From: an uncultured Oscillospiraceae bacterium
GTDB lineage: Bacteria; Bacillota; Clostridia; Oscillospirales; Oscillospiraceae
NCBI GenBank assembly: GCA_910584285.1
Contig: CAJTYK010000001.1
Location: 130,799-194,798, forward strand
DNA: 64,000 nt
Direction of reading: 5' to 3'
A program made the position numbers and the translations under genes. Under the pieces are notes generated by a model, which was given only the letters and a program-made list of their open reading frames with translations, did not search any database and was not told the origin of the DNA. Of the stretch, positions 7,381 through 15,796 are shown in pieces (positions within the stretch are counted from its first letter, which is position 1; every line of letters starts with the position of its first letter).

Positions 7381-8613
7381 TCAAAAATAGGTGTAGTTTA
7401 CTGGTTTTTCGTGCCAGCCGATGGCTCTTTGCACCTCGGAGAGGTAAGTCGGATCGGACAGCTCCATCACGCCCCGAGCCACGGCCTTATCCAGGGAATA
7501 GGCCCCCATGACGAAGGAGGACAGGGCGGCGATGTCCGTACGCAGCGTCACCTGGGGGGTGGCATTCCCCACCAGCTCCACCCGGTCTCCGGACACGCGG
7601 AGGAAATAGCTGCCGGTGTTATCCTTCAGGAAGCAGTCCTCCACCTGGAGCTCCAGCACAAAGTCCCGGCCCACCGGCGCGGAGCAATGCCCCTGGCCTC
7701 GGAAATAGGCCGCCACGTCCAGAATCCGGCACATATAGCCCATGGTACGCCGGCCGATCTCCTGGATACAGCCGTCGTGGGCTCGGTTCTCCCCGGTGTC
7801 CGGGTTGAGGAACAGCATATGGAGATCGGGATCGGGAGAGAGAAACCGTACCCGCTCGATCTGATCGCCCTGGGAGGCAAAGAAGGTCATGAACTGCTTC
7901 AAGGTATCCAGATCATCGTACACCATCTCCCGCACCAGCAGGTCGTGGTAGCAGTCGGTGTAGTGATCCACCTCCACAAACTCGAAGGTGAAGTAGCCGG
8001 TGATCCGCCCCGCCCGGCGGCAGAGCACTACATAGGGCATATCAAAAATGCGGTGGGGATCCATGTAGTGGTGGAGGGTGGCACCGTGGGTGCGCTCCAC
8101 CCAGCGGCGGTAATAGTCCAGCACTGCCTCCCGATCTCCGTCCTGAGCGTAGCACAGGCCGGATTTGTCCCCAAAAGATCGGATGTAGCAGGGCTTCGGG
8201 GCGTACAGCGTGTTTTCGTTGCACAGGCCGTAGCCCATCTTGTGATAAAACGCGGGGTTGAAGGGGTGCAGGCAGCTGATCGGGGCGCCTGACCTGGCGT
8301 AGTACCGCATCAACACCTCCAAAAGCGTGCGGGCCACGTGCTCCTTTTTCCGCAGGAAATTGGTGGAGACGTAGGCCGCCGCTCCCATCGGTGTCATCAC
8401 CCCTCTGACGTTGAGGGTGAAGTCCATCATCAGGATGGAGCCCAACAGGGTTCCATCGTCATCGAAGCAGCCGAGGTAGCGTCCCTCGTCCGGCCGGTAC
8501 AGTTCGCCCTCCATATTCTTCAGCAGGAGCTCCGGCGTCTTGGACGGGAACGAGGTCACCACATTCCGCGCCAGCTGCTCCACCTCTGAAGGAAGAACAA
8601 ACCTGATATCCAA
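7381..8613 (-). CDS. Eis-like GNAT acetyltransferase with SCP2-type C-terminal domain
   Basis: About 410 aa, the size of Eis-type enzymes, which have two GNAT folds and a sterol-carrier-like C-terminal domain and acetylate amines or aminoglycosides. The N-terminal GNAT part (GRYLGCFDDDGTLLGSILMM, VSTNFLRKKEHVARTLL) and the C-terminal hydrophobic domain (GSYFLRVSGDRVELV) are visible. The start chosen is TTG at 8611-8613, twelve bases after AAAGGAG, because the upstream in-frame GTG at 8700 would add an Arg/Pro-rich stretch unlike the family and lacks a ribosome site. Substrate unknown. Confidence 0.8.
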   Translation of the reverse strand: MDIRFVLPSEVEQLARNVVTSFPSKTPELLLKNMEGELYRPDEGRYLGCFDDDGTLLGSILMMDFTLNVRGVMTPMGAAAYVSTNFLRKKEHVARTLLEVLMRYYARSGAPISCLHPFNPAFYHKMGYGLCNENTLYAPKPCYIRSFGDKSGLCYAQDGDREAVLDYYRRWVERTHGATLHHYMDPHRIFDMPYVVLCRRAGRITGYFTFEFVEVDHYTDCYHDLLVREMVYDDLDTLKQFMTFFASQGDQIERVRFLSPDPDLHMLFLNPDTGENRAHDGCIQEIGRRTMGYMCRILDVAAYFRGQGHCSAPVGRDFVLELQVEDCFLKDNTGSYFLRVSGDRVELVGNATPQVTLRTDIAALSSFVMGAYSLDKAVARGVMELSDPTYLSEVQRAIGWHEKPVNYTYF

Positions 8614-8721
8614 TTTTGATGAACACTCCTTTGCCCGAATCCCCGCCCTCCGGCGCGGACACGGGCACGAAACTGCGGAACCGGCTGGACGGCCCCGCAC
8701 ACACCAGCTTTGCTGCTGTCA

Positions 8722-8750
8722 ATTATGTCAGCTTTTCTCGAAAATGTCAA
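8722..8750 (-). promoter_or_regulatory. Promoter of the Eis-like/GNAT pair
   Basis: Minus-strand TTGACA (8745-8750) and CATAAT (8722-8727), spacer 17 bp, about 105 bp upstream of the chosen TTG start. Confidence 0.6.
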
Positions 8751-8779
8751 CGGGAATTTGCGAAATTTCCCCAAAGGGC

Positions 8780-8808
8780 TTGACAAGCGGCCCCAAACCC
8801 GGTAAAGT
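8780..8808 (+). promoter_or_regulatory. Promoter of the EutG-type dehydrogenase
   Basis: TTGACA (8780-8785) and TAAAGT (8803-8808) with a 17-bp spacer. The 140-bp leader that follows holds the dual hairpins and terminator described next. Confidence 0.75.
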
Positions 8809-8818
8809 TAGGATGTAT

Positions 8819-8863
8819 CCTCGCGATGGAGCGGGGGTGCTGGAAAAGGAGCGATGGAGCGCC
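8819..8863 (+). promoter_or_regulatory. Candidate EutV (ANTAR) dual-hairpin antiterminator before the alcohol dehydrogenase
   Basis: P1 at 8819-8836 (arms CCTCGC/GCGGGG, 6 bp) and P2 at 8848-8863 (arms GGAGC/GCGCC, one A-G mismatch) both present the identical hexaloop GATGGA. The 3' arm of P2 is the 5' arm of the downstream terminator. The loop agrees with those in the eutS and eutA leaders (G-R-Y-G-N-A). This is the clearest of the three copies. Confidence 0.7.
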
Positions 8864-8900
8864 TTGGACTGCCGCTGGGCGGATCCGGGCGCTCTTTTGT
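8857..8900 (+). terminator. Intrinsic terminator in the dehydrogenase leader (attenuator)
   Basis: Arms GAGCGCC (8857-8863) and GGCGCTC (8888-8894) followed by TTTTGT. Inner GGA/TCC and CGC/GCG pairs can extend it. It lies between promoter and gene and overlaps hairpin P2. Confidence 0.75.
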
Positions 8901-8948
8901 GCAAATTCGGAAGAAACGGGGAAAATTCAGGACAGGAGGCTGGACTAT

Positions 8949-10082
8949 ATGGATCAATTTCAACTGGGCGCAAAAATTTTCATGGGCGGCGGTCTGGACG
9001 ACCTGCTGGCAGGGCGGCGGAAGGTGCTGATCGTCAGCGACCGCTTCCTGGTGGACAGCGGCAAGGTCTCCTATGTGGCGGACGCGGCGGCCCGGGTCGG
9101 AGCGGAGCACCGCGTTTTCTCCGACGTGCAGGCCGACCCGGACATCGCCACCGTCACCGCCGGGGTGGGGCTGCTGCTGGAGTTCCAGCCGGACGCGGTG
9201 GTGGCCTTCGGCGGCGGCTCCGCCATCGACGCGGCCAAAGCCATCCTGTTCTTCTCTGCCAAGCAGCAGGACGTGCGGGACGTGCTGTTCGCCGCCGTCC
9301 CCACCACCAGCGGCACGGGCTCGGAGGTGAGCCGGTTCGCCGTCATTACCGACCGGGAGAAGGAGATCAAGTACCCCCTGGTGGACGACAAGCTGCTGCC
9401 CAACGCGGCGGTGCTGGATCCCGTCCTCACGGTGAGTGTGCCCCCCGTGGTCACCGCCGACACCGGCATCGACGTGTTCACCCACGCGGTGGAGGCCTTC
9501 GTGTCCACCGCCCACACGGATTTCTCCGACGCGGCGGCGGAAAAGGCCATCAAGCTGGCCTACCACAACCTGCTGGAGGCCTACCGCGCCCCGGACAACC
9601 TGGAGGCCCGGCAGAAGATGCACAATGCCTCCTGCCTGGCGGGCATCGCCTTCTCCAACTCGGGGCTGGGGCTGAACCATGGCATGGCCCACGCCCTGGG
9701 CGCCCATTTCCACATCTCCCACGGCAGGGCCAATGGCATCCTGCTGCCCTACGTCATGAGCTTCAACGCCGGCTGCATCGACGGGCTCACCCCCACCGCC
9801 AAACGGTACGCCCAGATCTCCCGCCTGCTCCGGCTGGACAGCTCCAGCGTGCGCCAGAGCGCCCTTCAGCTCATCCGCACCATCCGCAGCTCCATGGACA
9901 AGCTGAGTATGCCATCCACCATCAAAGACGCCGGGGTGCTCCAGGCGGAGTTCGAGGCGGACGTGGAGGCCATGGCGGCGGACGCCCTGGCCGACCGCTG
10001 CACCGCCACCAACCCCAGGCCGTGCACCAAGGAGGACATCGTGCGGATCTACCGGCGGGCCTATTCGGGGAAGCTGTTTTAA
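8949..10082 (+). CDS. eutG: Iron-containing alcohol dehydrogenase, EutG/PduQ type
   Basis: 377 aa, close to PduQ/EutG length. In ethanolamine use this enzyme reduces acetaldehyde to ethanol and recycles NADH. The Rossmann part has FGGGSAIDAAKAI, then PTTSGTGSEVSRFAVI. The metal-ligand region has GIDVFTHAVEAF and GLNHGMAHALGAHFHISHG, giving the Asp and three His of group III dehydrogenases. The ATG at 8949 follows AGGAGG; a longer upstream reading frame is rejected. Although apart from the eut operon and on the other strand, its leader carries the same antiterminator type, which supports EutG over a general alcohol dehydrogenase. Confidence 0.85.
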   Translation: MDQFQLGAKIFMGGGLDDLLAGRRKVLIVSDRFLVDSGKVSYVADAAARVGAEHRVFSDVQADPDIATVTAGVGLLLEFQPDAVVAFGGGSAIDAAKAILFFSAKQQDVRDVLFAAVPTTSGTGSEVSRFAVITDREKEIKYPLVDDKLLPNAAVLDPVLTVSVPPVVTADTGIDVFTHAVEAFVSTAHTDFSDAAAEKAIKLAYHNLLEAYRAPDNLEARQKMHNASCLAGIAFSNSGLGLNHGMAHALGAHFHISHGRANGILLPYVMSFNAGCIDGLTPTAKRYAQISRLLRLDSSSVRQSALQLIRTIRSSMDKLSMPSTIKDAGVLQAEFEADVEAMAADALADRCTATNPRPCTKEDIVRIYRRAYSGKLF

Positions 10083-10094
10083 TTGGATCATATG

Positions 10095-10131
10095 AAAACG
10101 CGGCCCATGGAGCTCCCATGGGCCGCGTTTT
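10095..10131. terminator. Bidirectional terminator
   Basis: Perfect 16-bp arms AAAACGCGGCCCATGG and CCATGGGCCGCGTTTT around AGCTC, between the convergent dehydrogenase and S41 protease genes. T tracts are present in both directions. Confidence 0.88.
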
Positions 10132-10136
10132 CTTTC

Positions 10137-11318
10137 CTATTTCGTCAACAGCTCCAAAGCCGCCTGGAGCTGTACGTCGTCCTCCCCGCCCAGGGCCGTC
10201 CCCTCGGGCAGGGACAGCTCCACGTCGGGGGTGATCCCCTCCCCGATGAGGGAGTGGCCGCTGCCCGTGCAGTAGGCCGCGGTGGACAGGCCCGCCCCGC
10301 CGCCGTTGGCCAGGGGGAAGGTCACCTGAGAGTACCCCTTGCCGCTGGTGTGCTCCCCCACGATGGGCGCCCCGGCGCTCTCCCGGAGCTGGGCCGCCAG
10401 CAGCTCCGCCGCGGAATAGCTGTCCTGGTTCACCAGCACCGCTATGGGCAGATCCACGCAGTCCTCGTCCGACTGGTACACCGATTTGAACCACCACCGG
10501 GGCTTGTGGGTGAACACCGGACCCTCGGGCAGCAGGTAGTCCAGAATTTTCTCCAGCTCCGCCACATAGCCGCCGGGATCGCCGCGCACGTCGATGAGCA
10601 GGCGCTCCGCCCCCTGCTCCATGAGGGCGTCCACCTCTTTTTTGAAGCTGTCCGCTGAGCCGGAGTAGAAGTTACTCAGCTGCACATAGCCCACCTTGTC
10701 CTCCAGCATCCGCCCCCGGGCAGAGGGGGTGTAGAGGGTGGCCCGGGTGCAGGCCACGTCCCGGCTGGCCCCGTCCTCCCCCAGGAGGGTGAGGGTGACC
10801 TGGGTGCCCGCCTCCCCCCGGATCCGGTCGGAGCCCTCCTGCCGGGCGTCCCCGGCGATGGACACGCCGTCCACGGCGGTGATCACGTCCCCCACCAGCA
10901 CCCCCGCCTTGTCCGCGGGGCCGTCCCCGGTGACGGACTGCACCAGCAGGCCCTCCTCCCGGGCGGCGCTGTCCACCGTCACGCCGATGCCCACATAGTT
11001 GTTGGCCCGCCGCTCGATGGTGGCCTGGTGTTCCTCGGCGCTGAGGTAGTAGGACCACCGATCCCCCAGCCCTTTCACAAAAGCGGCCAGGGCCTTATCC
11101 GTGGCCCCGTCCAGATCCGCGTCTGTCTCCACGAAGGCGAACCGGGCCAGCAGGTAGGTCTGCACCAGGGCCACGCCGCTGCCGCCCAGCGCCAGGCACC
11201 ACAGCCCCGTGGACAGCAGCAGGGTCAAGATCACCGCGATGGCGATCTTGGCGGGGCCAGTGGGCTGCCACCACTTCCGCTTGGCCTTTTCCGCCGTCTG
11301 TGTCCCCTGTTCCCTCAT
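10137..11318 (-). CDS. S41 family C-terminal processing peptidase
   Basis: 393 aa. A cytosolic N-terminus with WW is followed by one membrane anchor (about 24-48), so the protease is outside the cell membrane. A PDZ domain covers about 110-195 (NNYVGIGVTVD, GPADKAGVLVGDVITAVDGV). The tail-specific protease domain follows, with LLIDVRGDPGGYVAELE, the nucleophile Ser in NQDSYSAAELLA and the Lys partner in TSGKGYSQ, the Ser-Lys dyad of CtpA-like enzymes. It likely trims cell-envelope proteins. It stands alone between two hairpin terminators. ATG with AAGGAGG. Confidence 0.93.
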   Translation of the reverse strand: MREQGTQTAEKAKRKWWQPTGPAKIAIAVILTLLLSTGLWCLALGGSGVALVQTYLLARFAFVETDADLDGATDKALAAFVKGLGDRWSYYLSAEEHQATIERRANNYVGIGVTVDSAAREEGLLVQSVTGDGPADKAGVLVGDVITAVDGVSIAGDARQEGSDRIRGEAGTQVTLTLLGEDGASRDVACTRATLYTPSARGRMLEDKVGYVQLSNFYSGSADSFKKEVDALMEQGAERLLIDVRGDPGGYVAELEKILDYLLPEGPVFTHKPRWWFKSVYQSDEDCVDLPIAVLVNQDSYSAAELLAAQLRESAGAPIVGEHTSGKGYSQVTFPLANGGGAGLSTAAYCTGSGHSLIGEGITPDVELSLPEGTALGGEDDVQLQAALELLTK

Positions 11319-11397
11319 GGTACGGCCTCCTTTTTACGCTTTGTTGTTTTTCTATTGAAGATTACAATCCGTAACCAATCTCCCGGGAAATAAAACA

Positions 11398-11425
11398 CAG
11401 GGGCGCGGGTTTTCCCCGCGCCCCT
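11398..11425 (-). terminator. Terminator of the M23-FtsX-FtsE operon
   Basis: Arms CAGGGGCGCGGG and CCCGCGCCCCTG around a T-rich loop, followed on the minus strand by TGTTTTATTT. It lies just beyond the stop codon of the M23 peptidase gene. Confidence 0.85.
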
Positions 11426-11452
11426 GGGCTATTCTATGGAAGTTTGCGCCGC

Positions 11453-12724
11453 TCAGCCGCCCCGGATGGTTCCGCCGGCGGGGGAGGTGAAGGTCATGCC
11501 GGGATACAGCCGCAGCACGTCTCCCCGCACCCCGTTCACCCGCAGCTCATAGTGCAGGTGGTTTCCGGTGGAGCGGCCCGTGGTGCCCACGTAGCCGATG
11601 ACCTGCCCCTTGCTCACCGTCTGTCCCTCAGTAAGCGGGGGCACCTGACACTGGTGGGCGTACAGGGTGGCGTAGCCATTGCCGTGGCTGATGATGCAGT
11701 AGTAGCCGTAGGACGAGGCGTACTGGTTCCGGTTCACCGTGGTGACGACGCCGTCCTGGGCGGCGTAGATGGGGGTGCCGGAGGGGGCGGGTATGTCGGT
11801 GCCGGTGTGGTTGTCCCGGCGTCCGTTGATGGGATCGATCCGGCTCCCAAACAGGGACGAGATCTTATACCGCCCCGGCAGCGGCCAGTACCAGTTGCCG
11901 CTGGTCATGTTGACGTTGTTGTTGTTCTGCTGGTTCTGGCGCTCCAGCTCGGCCAGCTGCTGGGCGTACTTCCGCTCGGCCTCCTTCAGCTGCTTGTTGA
12001 TGAGGGCCTCGCTCTCGGCCAGCTTTTTGGCCTCCTCCGCCGCCTCGCTCTCCGACGCGGCGATCTGCTTCAGCAGCTTATCCTGCTCCGCCCGCTTGGC
12101 CTCCAGCTCGGCTTTCTGACCCTCCAGCTCCTCCTTGGCGACGGCCTCCTCGTTCCGGGCGGTCTGCACCGCGTCCCGGGCCTCGCCGATCTGCCGCTGG
12201 GTGTTCTCCAGCCGGTCGATGATCCGGTTGGAATACTCCATGATATTGGTGATGAGGTCGGCGTAATCCAGCAGTTCGGAGAAGGAGGACGCCTGGAACA
12301 GGATGGACAGGTAGGACACGCTGCCCGTCTCCTCCATCCAGCGCGTCTGGCGGTAGAACTCCTTTAGCTGCTCCTGCTCCTGTACCTCCAGATCCGCGAT
12401 CTCCGCCTCCTTGGCGGCGATGTCCCCGTCATACTGATCCAGCAGCTGCTGGCTGGCGTTGATCTGGGACTCGGTGAGCACCACCTGGCTCTGGATCAGC
12501 TCCATCTGCTCCTTAGCCTTGGACAGATCGTTCCGGATGGCGGCCAGCCTGGCCTCCGCGTCCTTCTTCTGATCCTTGATGTCGGCCAGCTCGTCCTTGA
12601 TATCCTGGATGTCGCTCTTGGTCACCGTACCGTAGGCCAGCACACTCAGCGCCGGCACCAGCACCGTCAGCAGCAGCGCCGCCGCCACCACAATCACTAT
12701 GATCCGCTGTGTTTTTTTATTCAT
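11453..12724 (-). CDS. PcsB/EnvC-like coiled-coil M23 peptidoglycan hydrolase
   Basis: 423 aa. A signal/anchor helix (about 8-30) precedes a long coiled coil (about 30-260, rich in Glu/Lys/Gln heptads) and a short linker. The M23 LytM domain (about 285-410) has zinc and catalytic motifs HTGTDIPAPSG, YATLYAHQ and GNHLHYELRVNG. The order ftsE-ftsX-hydrolase in one operon means the coiled coil probably docks on FtsX, so the ATPase cycle gates wall cutting at division, as known for EnvC and PcsB. The ATG at 12722-12724 has GGGAGG upstream; it starts 18 bp after ftsX. Confidence 0.9.
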   Translation of the reverse strand: MNKKTQRIIVIVVAAALLLTVLVPALSVLAYGTVTKSDIQDIKDELADIKDQKKDAEARLAAIRNDLSKAKEQMELIQSQVVLTESQINASQQLLDQYDGDIAAKEAEIADLEVQEQEQLKEFYRQTRWMEETGSVSYLSILFQASSFSELLDYADLITNIMEYSNRIIDRLENTQRQIGEARDAVQTARNEEAVAKEELEGQKAELEAKRAEQDKLLKQIAASESEAAEEAKKLAESEALINKQLKEAERKYAQQLAELERQNQQNNNNVNMTSGNWYWPLPGRYKISSLFGSRIDPINGRRDNHTGTDIPAPSGTPIYAAQDGVVTTVNRNQYASSYGYYCIISHGNGYATLYAHQCQVPPLTEGQTVSKGQVIGYVGTTGRSTGNHLHYELRVNGVRGDVLRLYPGMTFTSPAGGTIRGG

Positions 12725-12742
12725 ATCGCGCCTCCCGTGCAA

Positions 12743-13636
12743 TCAAACCTGAAGGAACCGCCGGATGGCGAACCCGGAGCCCACCGCCCCGATGGCCGCC
12801 CCCGCCGCCAGGAACACCCCCAGCACCCTGCTCCAAATGTCCTTGAACTCCAGCAGCTGAAACAGGGACAGCGCCCCGCTGCCGATGATGGCCCGGCACA
12901 CCGCGCCGTACACCGCCCACTGGAGGAAGAAGGCCACCAGCGCCCCCATGAGCCCCAAAATCAGCCCCTCTACGATGAAGGGCCCCCGGACAAAGCCGTC
13001 GGTGGCGCCGCACATCTTCATGATGGCGATCTCCTCCCGCCGGGTGAAGGTGGCCAGCCGGATGGTGTTGGCGATGATGAACAGGGACACCGCCGCCAGG
13101 ATGGCCACTAGCACCCAGGCCAGGGCGGTCACCGCGTTGCGCACCGCCACAAAGCCCTCGGCCAGCTCGCCCTCCGCCCGGTGGCCGTCCACGCCGGGCA
13201 GGGCCTCCACCGCCTCCACCGTCTCATTGAACCGGGTTAGATCCAGCACATGGACGGACAGGCGATCCCGGAACACCTCGTCGGGCATATTGGCGTACAG
13301 CCCATCCCCCTCCCGTCCCTCCAGGTAGACGGCCTTGGCCTCCTCCCTGGTGACGAACTTCACCGAATCCGCATCCACGTTGTCCACGGCCTTCACCCGC
13401 GCGATCAGATCCTGAATCTGGGCGTCGGTGTAGTTCTCGTCGATGTAGGCCAGAAACTCGTTGTCATCCTCCAGCTTTTTCAGGTTCTCGTCCACGTTCA
13501 TGGCCAGCAGGGAGAAGGAGCCCATGATCAGCAGGCAGGCCACGATCATGCACACCGCCGCGAAGGACATCAGCCCGTGGGAGAATACGCTCAGGAATCC
13601 TTCCTTGATGAAATACCCTATGTTAATCCGTTTCAT
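12743..13636 (-). CDS. ftsX: Cell division protein FtsX
   Basis: 297 aa. One membrane helix near residues 22-45, an extracellular domain (about 46-170) and three more helices in the C-terminal half (near 172-192, 218-243 and 268-290) give the four-helix FtsX layout. The conserved TRREEIAIMKMCGATDGFVRG segment (about 199-219) precedes the third helix. FtsX couples FtsE ATPase activity to wall hydrolases outside the membrane. Its ATG overlaps the ftsE stop region (13633-13636), indicating coupled translation. Confidence 0.94.
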   Translation of the reverse strand: MKRINIGYFIKEGFLSVFSHGLMSFAAVCMIVACLLIMGSFSLLAMNVDENLKKLEDDNEFLAYIDENYTDAQIQDLIARVKAVDNVDADSVKFVTREEAKAVYLEGREGDGLYANMPDEVFRDRLSVHVLDLTRFNETVEAVEALPGVDGHRAEGELAEGFVAVRNAVTALAWVLVAILAAVSLFIIANTIRLATFTRREEIAIMKMCGATDGFVRGPFIVEGLILGLMGALVAFFLQWAVYGAVCRAIIGSGALSLFQLLEFKDIWSRVLGVFLAAGAAIGAVGSGFAIRRFLQV

Positions 13637-14313
13637 ACCCTGTAGTAGCCTCCCTGACCGTCCCGTACCAGCTCCCCGTCCTTGATGGCCACCACCCGCT
13701 TGGAGAAGCGGTTGACCAGATCCTTCTCATGGGTGACCACCAGCACGGTGGTGCCCATGGAGTTGATCCGCTCCAGCAGCGTCATGATTTCCAGGGAACG
13801 CTTGGGATCCAGGTTTCCGGTGGGCTCGTCGGCAATAATCATGCGGGGATTGTTCACCAGCGCCCGGGCGATGGCCACCCGCTGCTGCTCCCCGCCGCTC
13901 ATCTCGTTGGGGTACGCCTCCGCCTTGCCGTTGAGCCCCACCAGATCCAGCACGTAAGGGATACGCTTGCGCATTTCCCGCCCGCTGGCCCCGATGGTGC
14001 GCATGGCAAATTCCAGGTTCCCCTGCACCGTCTTTTTCTCGATGAGGCGGAAATCCTGGAAGATGACCCCGAGGGTGCGCCGCATATGGGGGATCTGCCA
14101 GCGGCGGATGTTGTTCAGGTTGTACCCGTTGACGATCACCCGGCCCTTGGAGGCGGTGGACTCGGCGGTGAGCAGCTTGACAATGGTGGACTTGCCCGAC
14201 CCCGAAGGGCCCACCAGAAAGACAAACTCCCCGTCCTCAATGCGCAGATCGATTCCCTTCAACGCCTTGGTGCCGTTGTCGTACTCTTTATATACATCGA
14301 TCAATCGTATCAT
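13633..14313 (-). CDS. ftsE: Cell division ATP-binding protein FtsE
   Basis: 226 aa ABC ATPase. Walker A is GPSGSGKSTIVKLL (about 36-49), the signature is MSGGEQQRVAIARAL, Walker B is MIIADEPTGNLD and the switch His is in VVTHE. The Q-loop region FQDFRLIEKKTV is typical of FtsE. It is the first gene of the three-gene operon and is preceded by a perfect promoter. The ribosome site (GGGGAGG) is rather far, 11 bases, from the ATG. Confidence 0.95.
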   Translation of the reverse strand: MIRLIDVYKEYDNGTKALKGIDLRIEDGEFVFLVGPSGSGKSTIVKLLTAESTASKGRVIVNGYNLNNIRRWQIPHMRRTLGVIFQDFRLIEKKTVQGNLEFAMRTIGASGREMRKRIPYVLDLVGLNGKAEAYPNEMSGGEQQRVAIARALVNNPRMIIADEPTGNLDPKRSLEIMTLLERINSMGTTVLVVTHEKDLVNRFSKRVVAIKDGELVRDGQGGYYRV

Positions 14314-14357
14314 GTCATGGGCGGCCTCCCCATTGTAACTGCTTTGTAATCTTTCTT

Positions 14358-14386
14358 ATTATATCGGCTATCGGGGGCGCTGTCAA
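14358..14386 (-). promoter_or_regulatory. ftsEX operon promoter
   Basis: Perfect consensus on the minus strand: TTGACA (14381-14386), 17-bp spacer, TATAAT (14358-14363), 45 bp before the ftsE start. Confidence 0.9.
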
Positions 14387-14459
14387 CCGGGTGGCGCTCT
14401 TTCCCAGCATTCGGCAGGAAAATTTACAAACTGTCCACGCCGTCAACCCGGCCGCGAAA

Positions 14460-14485
14460 GAAAGCCGCCCCAGCGGGCGGCTTTC
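14460..14485 (-). terminator. Terminator downstream of the PucR/CdaR regulator
   Basis: Arms GAAAGCCGCCC and GGGCGGCTTTC around CAGC, 20 bp beyond the stop codon at 14505; the minus-strand product continues TTTCGCGG. Confidence 0.75.
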
Positions 14486-14504
14486 CAGGTTGCTTCTCCG
14501 GCGG

Positions 14505-15596
14505 TCAGGACTCGATGCCCCGGCTCACCAGGTACTTTTTGACCATCAGCGCCACCTTGAAGGTAATGGCGTCGTCGAACTCCCGCAGATCCAGACCGGT
14601 GAGCTTCTTGATCTTCTCCAGCCGGTACACCAGGGTGTTCCGGTGGACGAACAGCTTCCGGGCGGTCTCGGACACGTTCAGGTTGTTCTCAAAGAACTTG
14701 TTGATGGTGAACAGCGTCTCCTGATCCAGGGCGTCGATGGGGTTCTTCTTAAAGACCTCCCGCAGGAACATCTCACACAGGGTGGTGGGGAGCTGGTAGA
14801 TCAGCCGCCCAATGCCCAGGTTCTCATAGCTGATGATGGAGCGCTCCGTGTCGAACACCTTGCCCACGTCGATGGCCACCTGGGCCTCCTTGTAGGTGCG
14901 GGCCAGATCCCGGATGTGCCCCACGATGGTGCCCACGCCCACCACGGTCTTGATGCCCAGCTCCCGGGTCAGGGCTTCCTGGACGTTCTGGGCGATCTTC
15001 TGCACCTCCCGGATATCGGCGTTCTCCCCCAGCTGCTTCACCAGGGCCACGTCCGTCTCACTGATGGACAGCACGAAGTCCATCTGCTTGTCGGGGTACA
15101 GGCTGGACACCACGTCCACCGCCGACACGTCGGGGGCGCCCAGCTGCCGGATCAGGATCACCGCCCGAGGGGCCTCCGACAGGAAGTGGAGCTCCTTGGC
15201 CCGGACATAGATATCCCCCAGCAGGATGTTGTCGCACAGGATGTTCTTGACAAAGGTGGCCTTGTCGTTTTTCTCCTCGTAGTAGGTCTTGGCCCCGTTC
15301 AGGGCGATGACGGCCATGGAGCACACCAGGGCGGCCCGCTCGTCCTCCCCCCGGGCGAAGGCGGCGTAGTCCGTCTGACCGTTCCAGCCGGGCAGGGACT
15401 TAAAGGTGAAGCCGTTGCTCACCACCAGGGCGTCCTGTTCCGCCGCCAGCAGCGCGGCGGCGTTTCCCCACTTCTCCCCGATGCAGCTCAGCTCGTTGCA
15501 GGCCACCACCGTTCCCTGTTCGTCAATCACCCCTACGGCGCGGTCACAGCAATCCTTCATCTGAAGAACGACGCTTTGGAAGATCCGGCTGAACAT
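14505..15596 (-). CDS. PucR/CdaR family transcriptional regulator
   Basis: 363 aa. The C-terminus holds the PucR-type helix-turn-helix (NVSETARKLFVHRNTLVYRL, then EKIKKLTGLDLREFDDAITF), and the middle a GGDEF-like regulator domain. The N-terminal about 120 residues (CCDRAVGVIDEQGTVVACNE) look like a small-molecule sensor. Related proteins control sugar diacid, purine or amino acid catabolism; the target here is unknown as no catabolic operon adjoins it. The start ATG at 15594-15596 follows AAAGGGG; an upstream extension is basic and Cys-rich and is rejected. Confidence 0.85.
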   Translation of the reverse strand: MFSRIFQSVVLQMKDCCDRAVGVIDEQGTVVACNELSCIGEKWGNAAALLAAEQDALVVSNGFTFKSLPGWNGQTDYAAFARGEDERAALVCSMAVIALNGAKTYYEEKNDKATFVKNILCDNILLGDIYVRAKELHFLSEAPRAVILIRQLGAPDVSAVDVVSSLYPDKQMDFVLSISETDVALVKQLGENADIREVQKIAQNVQEALTRELGIKTVVGVGTIVGHIRDLARTYKEAQVAIDVGKVFDTERSIISYENLGIGRLIYQLPTTLCEMFLREVFKKNPIDALDQETLFTINKFFENNLNVSETARKLFVHRNTLVYRLEKIKKLTGLDLREFDDAITFKVALMVKKYLVSRGIES

Positions 15597-15723
15597 TGTG
15601 CGTTTCCCCTTTCTCTGCGGCCGCCGACAGGGCGGCGTCGCACAGGTTCCGTTTTTCCACGGGAGCTGTGCGATGCGGCCCTGTGTCTGCCGCACTTTCT
15701 AAAATCACGTTCCAACGGAATCC

Positions 15724-15752
15724 ATTATATCGGGTTTCATTGCCGATTTCAA
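15724..15752 (-). promoter_or_regulatory. Promoter of the PucR/CdaR gene
   Basis: Minus-strand TTGAAA (15747-15752), 17 bp, TATAAT (15724-15729). The resulting leader of about 120 nt can form a hairpin (arms around GTCGCACAGG and its complement near 15630-15690). Confidence 0.8.
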
Positions 15753-15796
15753 TAGTTTTTCAAAAAATATTTGTGGAATCTGCCAAAAATTTCGTC

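Noticed and set aside
8614..8700. Longer start for the Eis-like protein at a GTG at 8700
   Set aside because: The extra 29 residues are Arg/Pro/Cys-rich, lack a ribosome site and have no counterpart in the family; AAAGGAG supports the TTG at 8611-8613.
8826..8948. 41-residue N-terminal extension of the alcohol dehydrogenase
   Set aside because: It covers the antiterminator and terminator hairpins of the leader and has no ribosome site; AGGAGG precedes the ATG at 8949.
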